Below are positions 1 through 7,418 of a stretch of 36,021 bases of DNA, in pieces. The DNA is taken from NCBI RefSeq assembly GCF_006351005.1, contig NZ_VENP01000035.1, positions 1-36,021 of the forward strand, in the 5' to 3' direction. The notes under the pieces were generated by a model that searched no databases, had not been told where the DNA came from, and saw nothing but the letters and a program-made list of their open reading frames with translations. The DNA comes from Miniimonas arenae (GTDB lineage Bacteria > Actinomycetota > Actinomycetes > Actinomycetales > Beutenbergiaceae). A program made the translations under genes and the position numbers. The number at the start of each line of letters is the position of its first letter. Position 1 is the first letter of the stretch.

Positions 1-371
1 ACCTCCTCAAGCGCGAGCAGGACCGGATCACCGTCGAACACAGGATCAGCGCGCACCACGGCCACTACACGGCTGCGCGAGAGAACCTCGACGACTCCCT
101 GAAACTGCTGTCCAACGCCGCCGACATCTACGAGCACGCCGACGACGCGAACCATCGGCTCATCAATCAGGCGCTGTTCAAGACGATCTACATCGACGAG
201 GACAACGACGTGCGCGTCGGCTACCGCAACCCGTACGACGGGCTGAGCCTGTCCGGCCTCCATGCCGACGCCCTGAGCTGGGCCGCCGAGGCAAACAAGA
301 TGGGCCAGGCGCGAACCGCGACCAAGGGCGGACCCTTGGTCGCAAGTTCGCACCTGACCCATTTGGGGTGA
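1..371 (+). CDS. Large serine recombinase, C-terminal fragment (5' end outside window)
   Basis: Reading from base 3 gives an open frame of about 122 codons to a TGA at 369-371. The helical, charged stretch followed by HRLINQALFKTIYIDEDNDV closely resembles the end of large serine recombinases (zinc-ribbon/coiled-coil region just before the C terminus), which integrate or excise phages and conjugative elements. The catalytic serine domain is outside the window. The last codons and the stop lie inside the 3' end of the convergent tRNA-His gene, so the present C terminus is probably set by the integration junction. Codon use (several AAC, AAA, CAT, AAT codons) looks less GC-biased than the neighbours, consistent with transfer. 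The family call rests on the C-terminal pattern only; the exact subfamily cannot be told. Confidence 0.75.
   Translation, partial: LLKREQDRITVEHRISAHHGHYTAARENLDDSLKLLSNAADIYEHADDANHRLINQALFKTIYIDEDNDVRVGYRNPYDGLSLSGLHADALSWAAEANKMGQARTATKGGPLVASSHLTHLG
318..343. repeat. Perfect 11-bp inverted repeat (hairpin) in the recombinase 3' end
   Basis: GCGACCAAGGG at 318-328 and CCCTTGGTCGC at 333-343 are exact reverse complements separated by CGGA. The stem lies inside the last codons of the recombinase, 21 bp before the tRNA-His 3' end. It could be a terminator-like hairpin (no T tract follows), a recombination-site arm, or a barrier between the convergent recombinase and tRNA transcripts. Confidence 0.8.
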
Positions 372-439
372 GTAACGGGACTTGAACCCGCGACCCCCTG
401 GACCACAACCAGGTGCTCTACCAGCTGAGCTATACCCAC
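364..439 (-). tRNA. tRNA-His (anticodon GTG)
   Basis: On the minus strand the cloverleaf is complete. The 7-bp acceptor stem pairs GTGGGTA with TACTCAC, and the D arm contains AGCTGGTAGA. The anticodon stem CCTGG/CCAGG encloses TTGTGGT, giving anticodon GTG. The T arm carries GGGTTCAAGTCCC. The CCA end is encoded at 364-366. The extra G(-1), typical of tRNA-His, is encoded at 440 opposite discriminator C73 (367). The recombinase gene enters from the opposite strand and its stop codon lies inside the tRNA 3' end, so this tRNA is a likely integration site. Confidence 0.97.
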
Positions 440-507
440 CATCGCGCCTGCGGCGCCGGACCAGTGTACCCGAGCCGCGCGGGACTCCCGCACATCGGCC
501 GCGTCGG

Positions 508-1272
508 TCAGAACGTGACGAGCGACCCTGCGAGCGTGGAGATCCCGAGCACCACCACGCCGATGACCACGGTCCGCAGGATCGCCACCCACGCCCGGCC
601 GTGCTCGCTGCGCGAGCCGATCCAGCCGGAGACCACCAGGCTGAGGGCCACGACGGGCACCGTGACCTCGCCGATCCAGCCCGTCGGCAGCACGAGGCTG
701 AGGAGCAGCGGCAGCAGGCTCCCGGCGAGGAAGGCCAGTCCTGCGTAGGCCGCCATCCGCAGGGGCCACCACGCCGTCGCCGGCGCGTCGAGGTCGAACT
801 CGGCGTCGAGCTGCGCCGCGAGCGCGTCCTTCGCGTGCAGCTCCTCGGCGACCGCCCGGCTGAGCTCGTCCGAGAGCCCCTTCGCGCGGTAGTGCTCCAC
901 CAGCTCCTCGAGCTCCTCCTCCGGCGCCTGCGCCAGCCGGCGCTGCTCGTCCGCGACGATCGCGAGCTGGCTGCGCCGCTCCGCCGAGGCCTCGCCGAAC
1001 GCCGTCCCGGCCGAGGTCAGCACCCCGACGGTCATGAGCGCGAGGACCCCGATGACGGCCTCGTGCCCCGTGGCGCCGGCCGACAGAAGTCCCTGAAGGA
1101 TGGCGGCGGAGGAGATCACGCCGTCGTTGGCGTGCGAGGTGAGCTCGCGCCGCAGCGCGTCCCCCTCGGTGTCCCACTCCCCCGTCTCAGCGCTCCACCG
1201 GGGCGCCAGCAGCCATCGCAGCGCGTGGCCAGGGTAGGGCAACGATCGGTTGACGACCCGCCGATTCACCAC
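508..1272 (-). CDS. VIT1/CCC1 transporter family membrane protein
   Basis: A 254-residue membrane protein. The pattern HANDGVISS at residues 47-55, hydrophobic segments near 52-90 and a charged cytoplasmic helical region at 96-160 match the VIT1/CCC1 family, which exports Fe2+/Mn2+ in plants and yeast. Three further hydrophobic segments lie near 173-195, 203-220 and 229-252. The charged domain contains EEELEELVEHYRAKGLS and AVAEELHAKDALAAQLDAE, the typical metal-binding-domain arrangement. A second, frameshifted member lies at 28772-29486. Two adjacent GTG codons (1272 and 1269) can start it; I use the first. The upstream bases contain repeated AGGGAAGG that could serve as ribosome binding site. 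Substrate in this organism is inferred, not shown. Confidence 0.85.
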   Translation of the reverse strand: MVNRRVVNRSLPYPGHALRWLLAPRWSAETGEWDTEGDALRRELTSHANDGVISSAAILQGLLSAGATGHEAVIGVLALMTVGVLTSAGTAFGEASAERRSQLAIVADEQRRLAQAPEEELEELVEHYRAKGLSDELSRAVAEELHAKDALAAQLDAEFDLDAPATAWWPLRMAAYAGLAFLAGSLLPLLLSLVLPTGWIGEVTVPVVALSLVVSGWIGSRSEHGRAWVAILRTVVIGVVVLGISTLAGSLVTF

Positions 1273-1304
1273 GCCTTCCCTGCGCCTTCCCTGCGCCTTC
1301 CCTT
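1272..1304 (-). repeat. Three 11-bp tandem repeats with SD-like core upstream of VIT1-like gene
   Basis: The unit CGCCTTCCCTG occurs at 1272-1282 and 1283-1293, and with a final T at 1294-1304. On the minus strand each unit reads AGGGAAGGCG, so three Shine-Dalgarno-like sites stand in series directly before the GTG start. A period of 11 bp is one helical turn and is prone to slippage. Confidence 0.8.
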
Positions 1305-1370
1305 CCCGCCTTGCCGCGGACGGCGTGCACGGGCAGGGTGGGGAGCACCCGATCCGAGGGAGGACGAGTC

Positions 1371-1670
1371 ATGGCTCGAGGACGTCAGCCAGAGAGCAAC
1401 GGCGGCGACGAGGGCCCGGGCCCGAGCGTCAAGGACCCGGAGCTCTACACCGAGCTGCGCAAGGACGGCGCGAGCAAGGAGAAGGCGGCCCGGATCTCCA
1501 ACGCCGCCGCGGCGCAGGGTCGCTCCGCCGTCGGGCGCAAGGGCGGCGAGGCGGGCTCCTACGAGGACTGGACCGTCGCGGACCTGCGCAAGCGCGCGGG
1601 CGAGCTCGGCATCTCGGGCCGCTCGTCGATGCGCAAGGCCGAGCTCGTCGGCGCGCTGCGCAACCACTGA
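1371..1670 (+). CDS. Rho N-terminal-like (SAP/LEM-type) small protein
   Basis: A 99-residue soluble protein. The ATG at 1371 is preceded by a strong ribosome binding site (GAGGGAGGA) 5 bases upstream, which decides the start. Residues ~18-55 (LYTELRKDGASKEKAARISN, then an Ala/Gly-rich basic part) resemble a small actinobacterial conserved domain. Residues ~62-99 (WTVADLRKRAGELGISGRSS followed by MRKAELVGALRNH) form the helix-extended-helix fold of the Rho N-terminal domain, which binds nucleic acid or protein. A stand-alone copy probably acts as a small nucleic-acid-associated or stress protein; its partner is unknown. The DUF6328 gene begins 6 bp downstream and is likely co-transcribed. Confidence 0.8.
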   Translation: MARGRQPESNGGDEGPGPSVKDPELYTELRKDGASKEKAARISNAAAAQGRSAVGRKGGEAGSYEDWTVADLRKRAGELGISGRSSMRKAELVGALRNH

Positions 1671-1676
1671 CGTCGC

Positions 1677-2348
1677 GTGGGCACTCACGATCGCCCCGGT
1701 CCGCCCGACGCACGCCCCGCCGGGGGCGAGGCGGCGCACGACGGCGAGCCCGCCGTCGTGCAGTCGGCGCACGACGGCGAGCCCGCCGTCGTGCAGTCGG
1801 CGCACCCGGCTGCGCCGCACCCCGCCCACGTGCCGCCCGACGGCGTCGACGACCGGCCCGGCGACGGGCGCAGCGAGACGATCGAGCAGCGCTCGGACCG
1901 CAACTGGAACGAGCTCCTGCAGGAGCTGCGCGTCATGCAGACCGGCGTGCAGGTGCTGTCCGGCTTCCTGCTCACGCTGCCGTTCCAGGCCGCGTTCGCC
2001 GACCTCGACCACTACCAGCGCACGCTCTACCTCGTGCTTGTGGTGCTCGCCGTCGGGACGACGGGGGTGCTCATCGCTCCCGTGAGCGTGCACCGCGCGC
2101 TGTTCCAGAAGGGCCTCAAGGCGCCGCTCGTACGCACGAGCAACCGCCTGGCTCGCACCGCGCTCGTGATGCTCGGGCTCGTGGTGACGGGGACGGCGAT
2201 GCTCGCGTTCGACGTCGTGCTGTCGCGCACCGCCGGCGTGATCGTCGGCGTCCTGGCGGCGACCGGGCTCGCACTGCTGTGGTTCGTGCTGCCGCACCGG
2301 CTCACGGGTCGTCGGGGTCGGGAGCGTCGTGCGGCGGACGCCGCGTGA
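1677..2348 (+). CDS. DUF6328 family membrane protein
   Basis: A 223-residue protein starting at GTG 1677, six bases after the previous stop. The first ~75 residues are hydrophilic and Pro/Asp-rich. They include a duplicated 11-residue block, AHDGEPAVVQS, encoded by a 33-bp tandem repeat. From RSDRNWNELLQELRVMQTGV onward the protein matches the DUF6328 pattern: four hydrophobic segments and an RALFQKG-type loop between the second and third. No enzyme motif is visible, so the function is unknown. The 3' end overlaps the convergent FUSC remnant (2302-2348). The GTG start is the least certain part, because the low-complexity N terminus could also be trimmed to a later start. Confidence 0.75.
   Translation: MGTHDRPGPPDARPAGGEAAHDGEPAVVQSAHDGEPAVVQSAHPAAPHPAHVPPDGVDDRPGDGRSETIEQRSDRNWNELLQELRVMQTGVQVLSGFLLTLPFQAAFADLDHYQRTLYLVLVVLAVGTTGVLIAPVSVHRALFQKGLKAPLVRTSNRLARTALVMLGLVVTGTAMLAFDVVLSRTAGVIVGVLAATGLALLWFVLPHRLTGRRGRERRAADAA
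1732..1801. repeat. 33-bp tandem duplication, each unit an 11-bp-stem hairpin
   Basis: Two identical 33-bp units lie back to back inside the DUF6328 gene. Each contains GCACGACGGCG, then AGCC, then CGCCGTCGTGC, an exact 11-bp inverted repeat with a 4-base loop. The duplication keeps the frame and adds 11 residues to the protein. The arms of one unit can also pair with the other, so cruciform or slippage structures are possible. Confidence 0.85.
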
Positions 2349-2589
2349 GCACCGCGATCACCACGCCGACCGCGATCCCGATGACCGTCTCGACCCCGCG
2401 CGCGAGGAGGAGCTGAGCCACCGGCTCGGGCGCCGAGACCTGCACCACGAGCAGCGCGAGCGGCGTGATGAACACGAGGGCGGCGCCGTAGTGCCGCGCG
2501 ACCAGCAGCTCGGTGAGCATCTGCAGCACGACGACCAGCGCGAGGGTCACGGCCACCGACGGCTGCAGCGCGAGCGCCGGGGGCGGGCT
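2302..2589 (-). pseudogene. FUSC family (aromatic acid exporter-like) gene remnant
   Basis: The minus-strand frame gives PALALQPSVAVTLALVVVLQ, then MLTELLVARHYGAALVFITP. This is the last membrane domain of FUSC/fusaric-acid-resistance-like proteins (whole family members are usually 350-700 residues). The conserved pattern 'ELLV.R.Y..AL.FITPLALL' is clear. The frame is closed upstream by a TGA at 2590-2592 and only about 85-95 residues remain, so the N-terminal part is lost. A different minus-strand frame upstream (about 2550-2650) reads RVSRTVAADLAQVKPAPGAR, which could be the remains of the original N terminus and would imply an internal deletion with frameshift. Its 3' end overlaps the DUF6328 gene by 47 bp. 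It is probably non-functional. Confidence 0.7.
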
Positions 2590-2872
2590 TCACCTGGGCG
2601 AGGTCCGCGGCGACGGTGCGCGAGACGCGGCTCACGCGGGCGAGGTAAGGGTTCGGGCGACCGCGTTGGCGGCCGCGGCCGCGTCGGCGGCCGGTGTGTC
2701 GGGCCGGCTGACCCCGTCCGCCGGTCGCGGTGTCTGCTCGCCCACGTCCGCCATTCTCGCGTCTCGCTCGGGTGAGTCCCGCCCGCAGGTGTCGCGCGCC
2801 ACTCGGACGGCGGCCGCCGGGTCGAGGCGGACTCGGGCTGCGTCCGGTGGCCCGTGTGGTACTGATGGACGC

Positions 2873-3412
2873 GTGAGTGACGTGCGCGCGGACGACCTGG
2901 GCCCCTGGCTCTCCCCGGAGAACCTCGACTTCGTCCGGCGCAAGGTGCCGATGGTGTACGTCGACGTGGTGCCGGTGCGCCTGGACTCCGACGGCAGCCT
3001 CTCGCGCGTCGGCCTGATCCTGCGCAGCCCGCGCGAGGGCGGCCTGTGGCGGACGGTGATCTCGGGTCGCGTGCTGCTGCACGAGCCGCTCCGCAGCGCG
3101 ATCGCGCGGCACATCGAGAAGGACCTCGGACCGATGGCGCTGCCGCGCATCCCCGCCTCCCTCCAGCCGTTCGCGGTCAACGAGTACTTCCCGGCGGCGG
3201 TCCCCGGCGCCTTCCAGGACCCTCGCCAGCACGCGGTGTCGCTCGCGTACGTCGTGCCGGTCGACGGCGACGTCGCGGCCCAGGCCGACGCGCTGCAGCT
3301 CGCGTGGCTCACCCCCCGCGAGGCGCTCGAGGAGGCCGTCCAGGCCGAGTGCGTCTCGGGGCACGGCGCGCTCGTGACGGGCGCCATCGCGCACCTGGGC
3401 GCCCTGCCGTGA
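2873..3412 (+). CDS. DUF4916 / Nudix-like hydrolase family protein
   Basis: A 179-residue protein starting at GTG 2873. The region reading GLILRSPREGGLWRTVISGR, then VLLHEPLRSAIARHIEKDLG, follows the Nudix-fold arrangement: a strand, then a box-like helix beginning 'GGR.L..EPL..A..RH...DLG'. The canonical GX5EX7REUXEEXGU box is not intact, as is usual for DUF4916, so nucleotide hydrolase activity is uncertain. The later part (FAVNEYFPAAVPGAFQDPRQ) completes the domain. It lies 7 bp before a YbaK-type deacylase gene, so the two are probably one transcript. Substrate unknown. Confidence 0.8.
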   Translation: MSDVRADDLGPWLSPENLDFVRRKVPMVYVDVVPVRLDSDGSLSRVGLILRSPREGGLWRTVISGRVLLHEPLRSAIARHIEKDLGPMALPRIPASLQPFAVNEYFPAAVPGAFQDPRQHAVSLAYVVPVDGDVAAQADALQLAWLTPREALEEAVQAECVSGHGALVTGAIAHLGALP

Positions 3413-3419
3413 CCACGGC

Positions 3420-3893
3420 ATGACGGCCGTGAGCGCGGCCGCGTTCCTCGCCGAGCACGCCCCCGAGCTCACCGTGCTCGTGACGCAGGACTCGACGGCG
3501 ACGGTCCCGCTCGCGGCAGCGGCGCACGGCGTCGCGCCCGGTCAGATCGCGAAGACCCTCTCGCTGTGGCACGGCGACGTCCCGGTGCTGCTCGTCATGG
3601 CGGGCGACGCCCGGATCGACAACCAGGCGTACAAGGCCACGTTCGGCTGCAAGGCGCGCATGCTCTCGGCGGACGAGGCCCTCGCGCGCACGGGACACCC
3701 CGTCGGCGGCGTCTGCCCGTTCGGCCTCACCGAACCGCTGCCGGTCTACCTGGACCGCTCCCTGCTCGCGTGGGAGGAGGTCCTGCCGGCCGCGGGCGGG
3801 ACGAACACCGCGGTCCGCCTCACGCCGTCGCGCCTGGCCGACCTGACGGGCGGCACGTGGGTCGACGTCGCCCGCGTGGCTCCGCCGGCCTGA
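3420..3893 (+). CDS. YbaK/EbsC family aminoacyl-tRNA deacylase
   Basis: A 157-residue single-domain protein matching the YbaK/ProX fold. These enzymes hydrolyse mischarged tRNAs (for example Cys-tRNA-Pro or Ala-tRNA-Pro) in trans in the cytoplasm. Family features are the early stretch APGQIAKTLSLWHGDVPVLL with the conserved Lys, the motif GDARIDNQAYKATFGCKARM, and GHPVGGVCPFGLTEPLPVYL with the conserved GG.CPFG loop. Length is normal for the family. It starts at ATG 3420, 7 bp after the DUF4916 stop. The precise editing specificity cannot be read from sequence alone. Confidence 0.88.
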   Translation: MTAVSAAAFLAEHAPELTVLVTQDSTATVPLAAAAHGVAPGQIAKTLSLWHGDVPVLLVMAGDARIDNQAYKATFGCKARMLSADEALARTGHPVGGVCPFGLTEPLPVYLDRSLLAWEEVLPAAGGTNTAVRLTPSRLADLTGGTWVDVARVAPPA

Positions 3894-4026
3894 CGGCGCG
3901 CGCTCGCCGTCGTAGGTGACTCCGCCGCGCGGTGGAGGCAACCCTCGGCGCAGATCGTCCCGACGACGGAGCCCTCCCGCCGCGGCGCGGCGTTCACTGG
4001 TCCCACCGCTACGGAAGGGACCGCCG

Positions 4027-4752
4027 ATGGACCGCCCGCTCGCCGCCGACCTCCTCCTGCTCACGCTCGACGAGGACAAGGGCACCACGCTCGTCGACTC
4101 CTCGAGCCTCGGACCCGCGCTGCTGGGCGCGACGCTCGTCGGGTTCGTGCTCGACGGCACGCTCGGCCTCACGCCCGAGAAGGGCGAGATCCAGGACGCA
4201 CCCGCGCAGCCGTACCCCGTGGGGCCCGGCCGCTTCTACCGCACCAGCGCTCCCCCGCCCGAGGACGCTCTGCTCGCGCGGATCGCCGAGGACGCGGCCG
4301 GGAAGAAGCCCAAGGACGCCATCACGTCGATCGGGGTCTACACGTTCTCCGACACCACGGGGAAGCTGCGCGGCCACCTCACCGCGTGGCTGGTCGCCGA
4401 GGGACTCGTGCAGGAGTCCTCGCAGCGCATGCTTGGGCTCTTCCCGCGCACCGTGCACCCCGCGCGCGACCCGCGCACCCGGCGGGCGCTGCTGGGTGAC
4501 CTCCGTGCGGTCTACCAGGGCAGCAACCCCGCCACGCCGCGCACTGCCGCGCTGGCGGCGGTCGTCGGGGCGATCGACGCCGCGCCGCGACTCTTCCCCG
4601 ACCTCGACAAGAGGGCCCTCAAGGGGCGCGCGAAACAGCTGCGCGAGACGCAGTGGGCCGGACGCGCCGTCGCCAAGACGCTCGAGGAGATCACCACCGT
4701 GATCATCGCCGCCGCCGTGGTGCCGACGATCGTGGTGACGAGCGGGTCCTGA
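4027..4752 (+). CDS. GPP34 (GOLPH3-like) family phosphoprotein
   Basis: A 241-residue protein with the opening PLAADLLLLTLDEDKGTTLV typical of bacterial GPP34 proteins. The strand-helix repeat ALLGATLVGFVLDGTLGL is followed by a winged-helix-like middle. In eukaryotes this fold binds phosphatidylinositol-4-phosphate in the Golgi membrane; the bacterial role is not established, though membrane association is likely. The C-terminal end (TTVIIAAAVVPTIVVTSGS) is hydrophobic and could insert into the membrane. ATG 4027 follows GAAGGGACC, an adequate ribosome binding site. The gene ends 9 bp before the convergent epimerase gene. Confidence 0.88.
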   Translation: MDRPLAADLLLLTLDEDKGTTLVDSSSLGPALLGATLVGFVLDGTLGLTPEKGEIQDAPAQPYPVGPGRFYRTSAPPPEDALLARIAEDAAGKKPKDAITSIGVYTFSDTTGKLRGHLTAWLVAEGLVQESSQRMLGLFPRTVHPARDPRTRRALLGDLRAVYQGSNPATPRTAALAAVVGAIDAAPRLFPDLDKRALKGRAKQLRETQWAGRAVAKTLEEITTVIIAAAVVPTIVVTSGS

Positions 4753-4761
4753 GGAGCGCGG

Positions 4762-5760
4762 TCAGCGTCCGGCGGAGCGAGCCCAGGCGACCATCGCGTC
4801 GAACGCGGCGTCGAGCTCGCCATCGAGCACCTGCAGCTCGGGGTGCGCGTCGTAGTGGGCGAGGATGCGCCGGGCGCCCTCGTCGAACGTGATCGTCGTG
4901 CGGAAGTCGGGCACGAGCTCGCGCACGGCCGTGCAGTCGAAGACGGCGGAGTGCGCCTTGTCGCCCACGAGGCCGGGGCCGAGGTCCGGGCGGAACGCCG
5001 CGATCGAGTCCGACGCGACGTGCACGAGCTCGACGTCGGACACCCCGGCCGCGTCGGCGAGCCACGTGTAGACCTGGTTCCACGTCGGCGCGTGCGTGCC
5101 GGTGAGCGTGAACGCCTCGCCCACCGTGCGCGGGTTCGCAAGCAGCCCCGCGAAGCCGACGGCGAAGTCCTCGGCGTGCGTGAGGGTCCACAGGCTCGTG
5201 CCGTCGCCGTGCACCACGACCGGCTTGCCCGCGCGCATCCGCGCGATGTCGGTCCAGTGCCCCATCGTGGGCAGCAGGGTGTCGTCGTAGGTGTGCGAGG
5301 GGCGCACGATCGTCGCTGGGAAGCCGCGCTCGCGGTAGGCGGCCACGAGCAGGTCCTCGCACGCGATCTTGTTCCGCGAGTACTCCCAGAACGGGTTGCG
5401 CAGCGGCGTCGACTCGCGGATCGGCAGGCGCGACGGCGGCTTCTGGTACGCCGACGCGGAGCTGATGAAGACGTACTGCCCGGTGCGACCCTCGAACAGC
5501 TCCACGTCCGTGGCCACGTGCTCGGGCGTGAACGCGACGAACTCCGCCACGGCGTCGAACTCGGCGTCACCGAGCACGGCGCGCACGGAGCCCGGGTCGC
5601 GCACGTCGGCCACGAGCGAGCGGGCGCCGTCGGGCAGCGGTCGGGAGCCGTTGCCCCGGTTGAGGACCGTCACGTCGTCGCCGAGCGCGAGGGATCGCGC
5701 CACGCACGACGTGCTGATGACCCCGGTACCGCCGATGTAGAGGATGCGTCGCTGCGTCAC
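4762..5760 (-). CDS. NAD-dependent epimerase/dehydratase (extended SDR) family protein
   Basis: A 332-residue protein of the extended short-chain dehydrogenase family. The nucleotide-binding loop is GGTGVIS at residues 10-16, a variant of GxxGxxG used by the CSP41/isoflavone-reductase-like branch. Catalytic Y127-S-R-N-K131 is intact, and SSASAY at 101-105 supplies the serine region. The acceptor half contains RPSHTYDDTLLPTMGHWTDI and a 'G...WTLTHAEDFAVGF' block common in sugar-nucleotide epimerases and related reductases. The substrate is unknown. It lies 16 bp downstream of the ABC-F gene's stop-side neighbour region on the same strand, with the epimerase start at 5760 and the ABC-F stop at 5777, so it may be read from the ABC-F transcript. 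Confidence 0.88.
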   Translation of the reverse strand: MTQRRILYIGGTGVISTSCVARSLALGDDVTVLNRGNGSRPLPDGARSLVADVRDPGSVRAVLGDAEFDAVAEFVAFTPEHVATDVELFEGRTGQYVFISSASAYQKPPSRLPIRESTPLRNPFWEYSRNKIACEDLLVAAYRERGFPATIVRPSHTYDDTLLPTMGHWTDIARMRAGKPVVVHGDGTSLWTLTHAEDFAVGFAGLLANPRTVGEAFTLTGTHAPTWNQVYTWLADAAGVSDVELVHVASDSIAAFRPDLGPGLVGDKAHSAVFDCTAVRELVPDFRTTITFDEGARRILAHYDAHPELQVLDGELDAAFDAMVAWARSAGR

Positions 5761-5776
5761 CCCTCGACCCTACGCG

Positions 5777-7411
5777 TCACCCGAGGTCGAGCGTGGGCCA
5801 GTCCGCGAGGTCCGCGCGCATCCGGCGGTCGTGAGTCGCGACCACGACGGCGGCGCCCACCTCGCGCAGCCACGCCGTCAGCGCGTCCATGAGGTCGACG
5901 GCGAGGTGGTTCGTCGGCTCGTCGAGCACCAGGACGTGCGGCGCGGTCATGAGGGTGAGCGCGAGGTCGAGCCGACGACGACGGCCCACCGACAGCTCGG
6001 CCACCGGCCGGTCGAGGTCCTCGGGAGCGACGAGGCCCGTCGTGGCGAGCGGGACCACGGAGTCGGGCTCGAGCGACCCGTCCTCGAGCGCGGCGAGGAT
6101 GCGCGCCGTCGCGACGTCCTGTGCGCCGCCGACCGTCGCGGCGTCGAACGCGGCCTCCTGCGCGAGGTAGCCGACCCGCACGTCCGGCGCCACGGCCGCG
6201 GCCAGCAGCGCGAGCAGCGTCGACTTGCCCGCGCCGTTCGGGCCCACGACGAGCAGCCGCCCGCCCGGACCGAGCTCGACGGCGAGGTCGGGGCGGTCGA
6301 GGCGGCCCGGGACCACGGCGCCCGTGAGCGCCAGCACCCGACCCCCCGAGGCGATGGACGTGCGCGCGGCGGGCTCGCCGTCGAGCGCGGGCAGGGCGAT
6401 CTCGGGCGGCGGGGGCGGCACGTCAACAGCCGTGCGCTCGAGCCGCGCGTGCGCGCGGTCGGCGGCCTTGACGTGCTGGCGCGCGCGGGTCCCGCGGCGG
6501 TTCTTCTTCGACCCCTTGGGCGGCCGCCACTCGTCCGAGAGGTGCTCGTAGGCGTAGTCCCGGCGATCGAACAGCTCCGCGAGCCGCTCCTGCTCGGCGC
6601 GGTACCGCGTGCGCCACCGCGCGAGGGCCGCCCGCTTGGCGCGCCGGTAGTCCGCGTAGCCGAACCCGACGCCGCGCCGGGCGCCGTAGCGGGCGGGCAC
6701 GCCGTCGACGGTGGGGTCGAGATCGAGGACCGCGGTCGCGACGTCGTCGAGCAGCTGCCGGTCGTGGGTCACCACGATGACCCCGCCGGGCCACGTGCGG
6801 ATGCGCTGCGTGAGGTGGGCGAGCGCCGTGGGGTCGAGGTGGTTGGTGGGTTCGTCGAGCAGCACGGCGTCGGCGCCTTCGGCCAGCCGGCACGCGAGGC
6901 GCACGCGGTAGCGCTCGCCCACGCTCATCGCCGCGAGCGGCCGCGCCGGGTCGCGCGGTGCGCCGAACCGGGTGAGCGCCTCGTCGAGGAGGCGATCGGC
7001 GTCCCAGGCGGCGCTGGCCTCGTACTGCTCGACGGCGAGCGCGACGTCGCGCGACCGCTCCGCACCGCCGTGCGTGCCCCCGTCGCCCGACGCGAGCGCG
7101 GCCTCCAGCCGCGCGGCGGCCGCCCGAGCCGTGCCGAGGCTCCGGGCGACGAGATCGCCGACGGTGGCTGCGCCGTCGGCCATCTCCTGCGGCACGACGG
7201 CGAGCGAGCCCGCGCGCTCGACGTCCCCCGCCGTGGGCGCGAGGTCGCCGGCGAGCACGCCGAGCAGCGTCGACTTGCCCGAGCCGTTCTCGCCCACGAC
7301 GCCGAGCCGGTCGCCGACGCGCAGCGTGAGGCCCAGGCGTGCGAGCACGGGCGTGCCGGGCGCGGAGGGGTAGGCGAACGCGACGTCGCGGGCGCGCAGC
7401 AGCGTGGTCAT
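5777..7411 (-). CDS. ABC-F family ATP-binding protein
   Basis: A 544-residue protein with two ABC ATPase domains and no membrane segment. Domain 1 has Walker A GENGSGKST (40-48), signature MSVGE (162-166) and Walker B LLDEPTNHLD (184-193). Domain 2 has Walker A GPNGAGKST (390-398), signature LSVGR (473-477, unlike LSGGQ) and LVLDEPTNHL (494-503). The long basic linker between them (~235-335) is the P-site-tRNA-interacting region of ABC-F proteins, which act on ribosomes as translation factors or protect them from antibiotics. The APH-like kinase gene ends 7 bp upstream on the same strand. Whether this is a resistance (ARE) or housekeeping ABC-F cannot be decided here. Confidence 0.93.
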   Translation of the reverse strand: MTTLLRARDVAFAYPSAPGTPVLARLGLTLRVGDRLGVVGENGSGKSTLLGVLAGDLAPTAGDVERAGSLAVVPQEMADGAATVGDLVARSLGTARAAAARLEAALASGDGGTHGGAERSRDVALAVEQYEASAAWDADRLLDEALTRFGAPRDPARPLAAMSVGERYRVRLACRLAEGADAVLLDEPTNHLDPTALAHLTQRIRTWPGGVIVVTHDRQLLDDVATAVLDLDPTVDGVPARYGARRGVGFGYADYRRAKRAALARWRTRYRAEQERLAELFDRRDYAYEHLSDEWRPPKGSKKNRRGTRARQHVKAADRAHARLERTAVDVPPPPPEIALPALDGEPAARTSIASGGRVLALTGAVVPGRLDRPDLAVELGPGGRLLVVGPNGAGKSTLLALLAAAVAPDVRVGYLAQEAAFDAATVGGAQDVATARILAALEDGSLEPDSVVPLATTGLVAPEDLDRPVAELSVGRRRRLDLALTLMTAPHVLVLDEPTNHLAVDLMDALTAWLREVGAAVVVATHDRRMRADLADWPTLDLG

Positions 7412-7418
7412 CGGCGCC

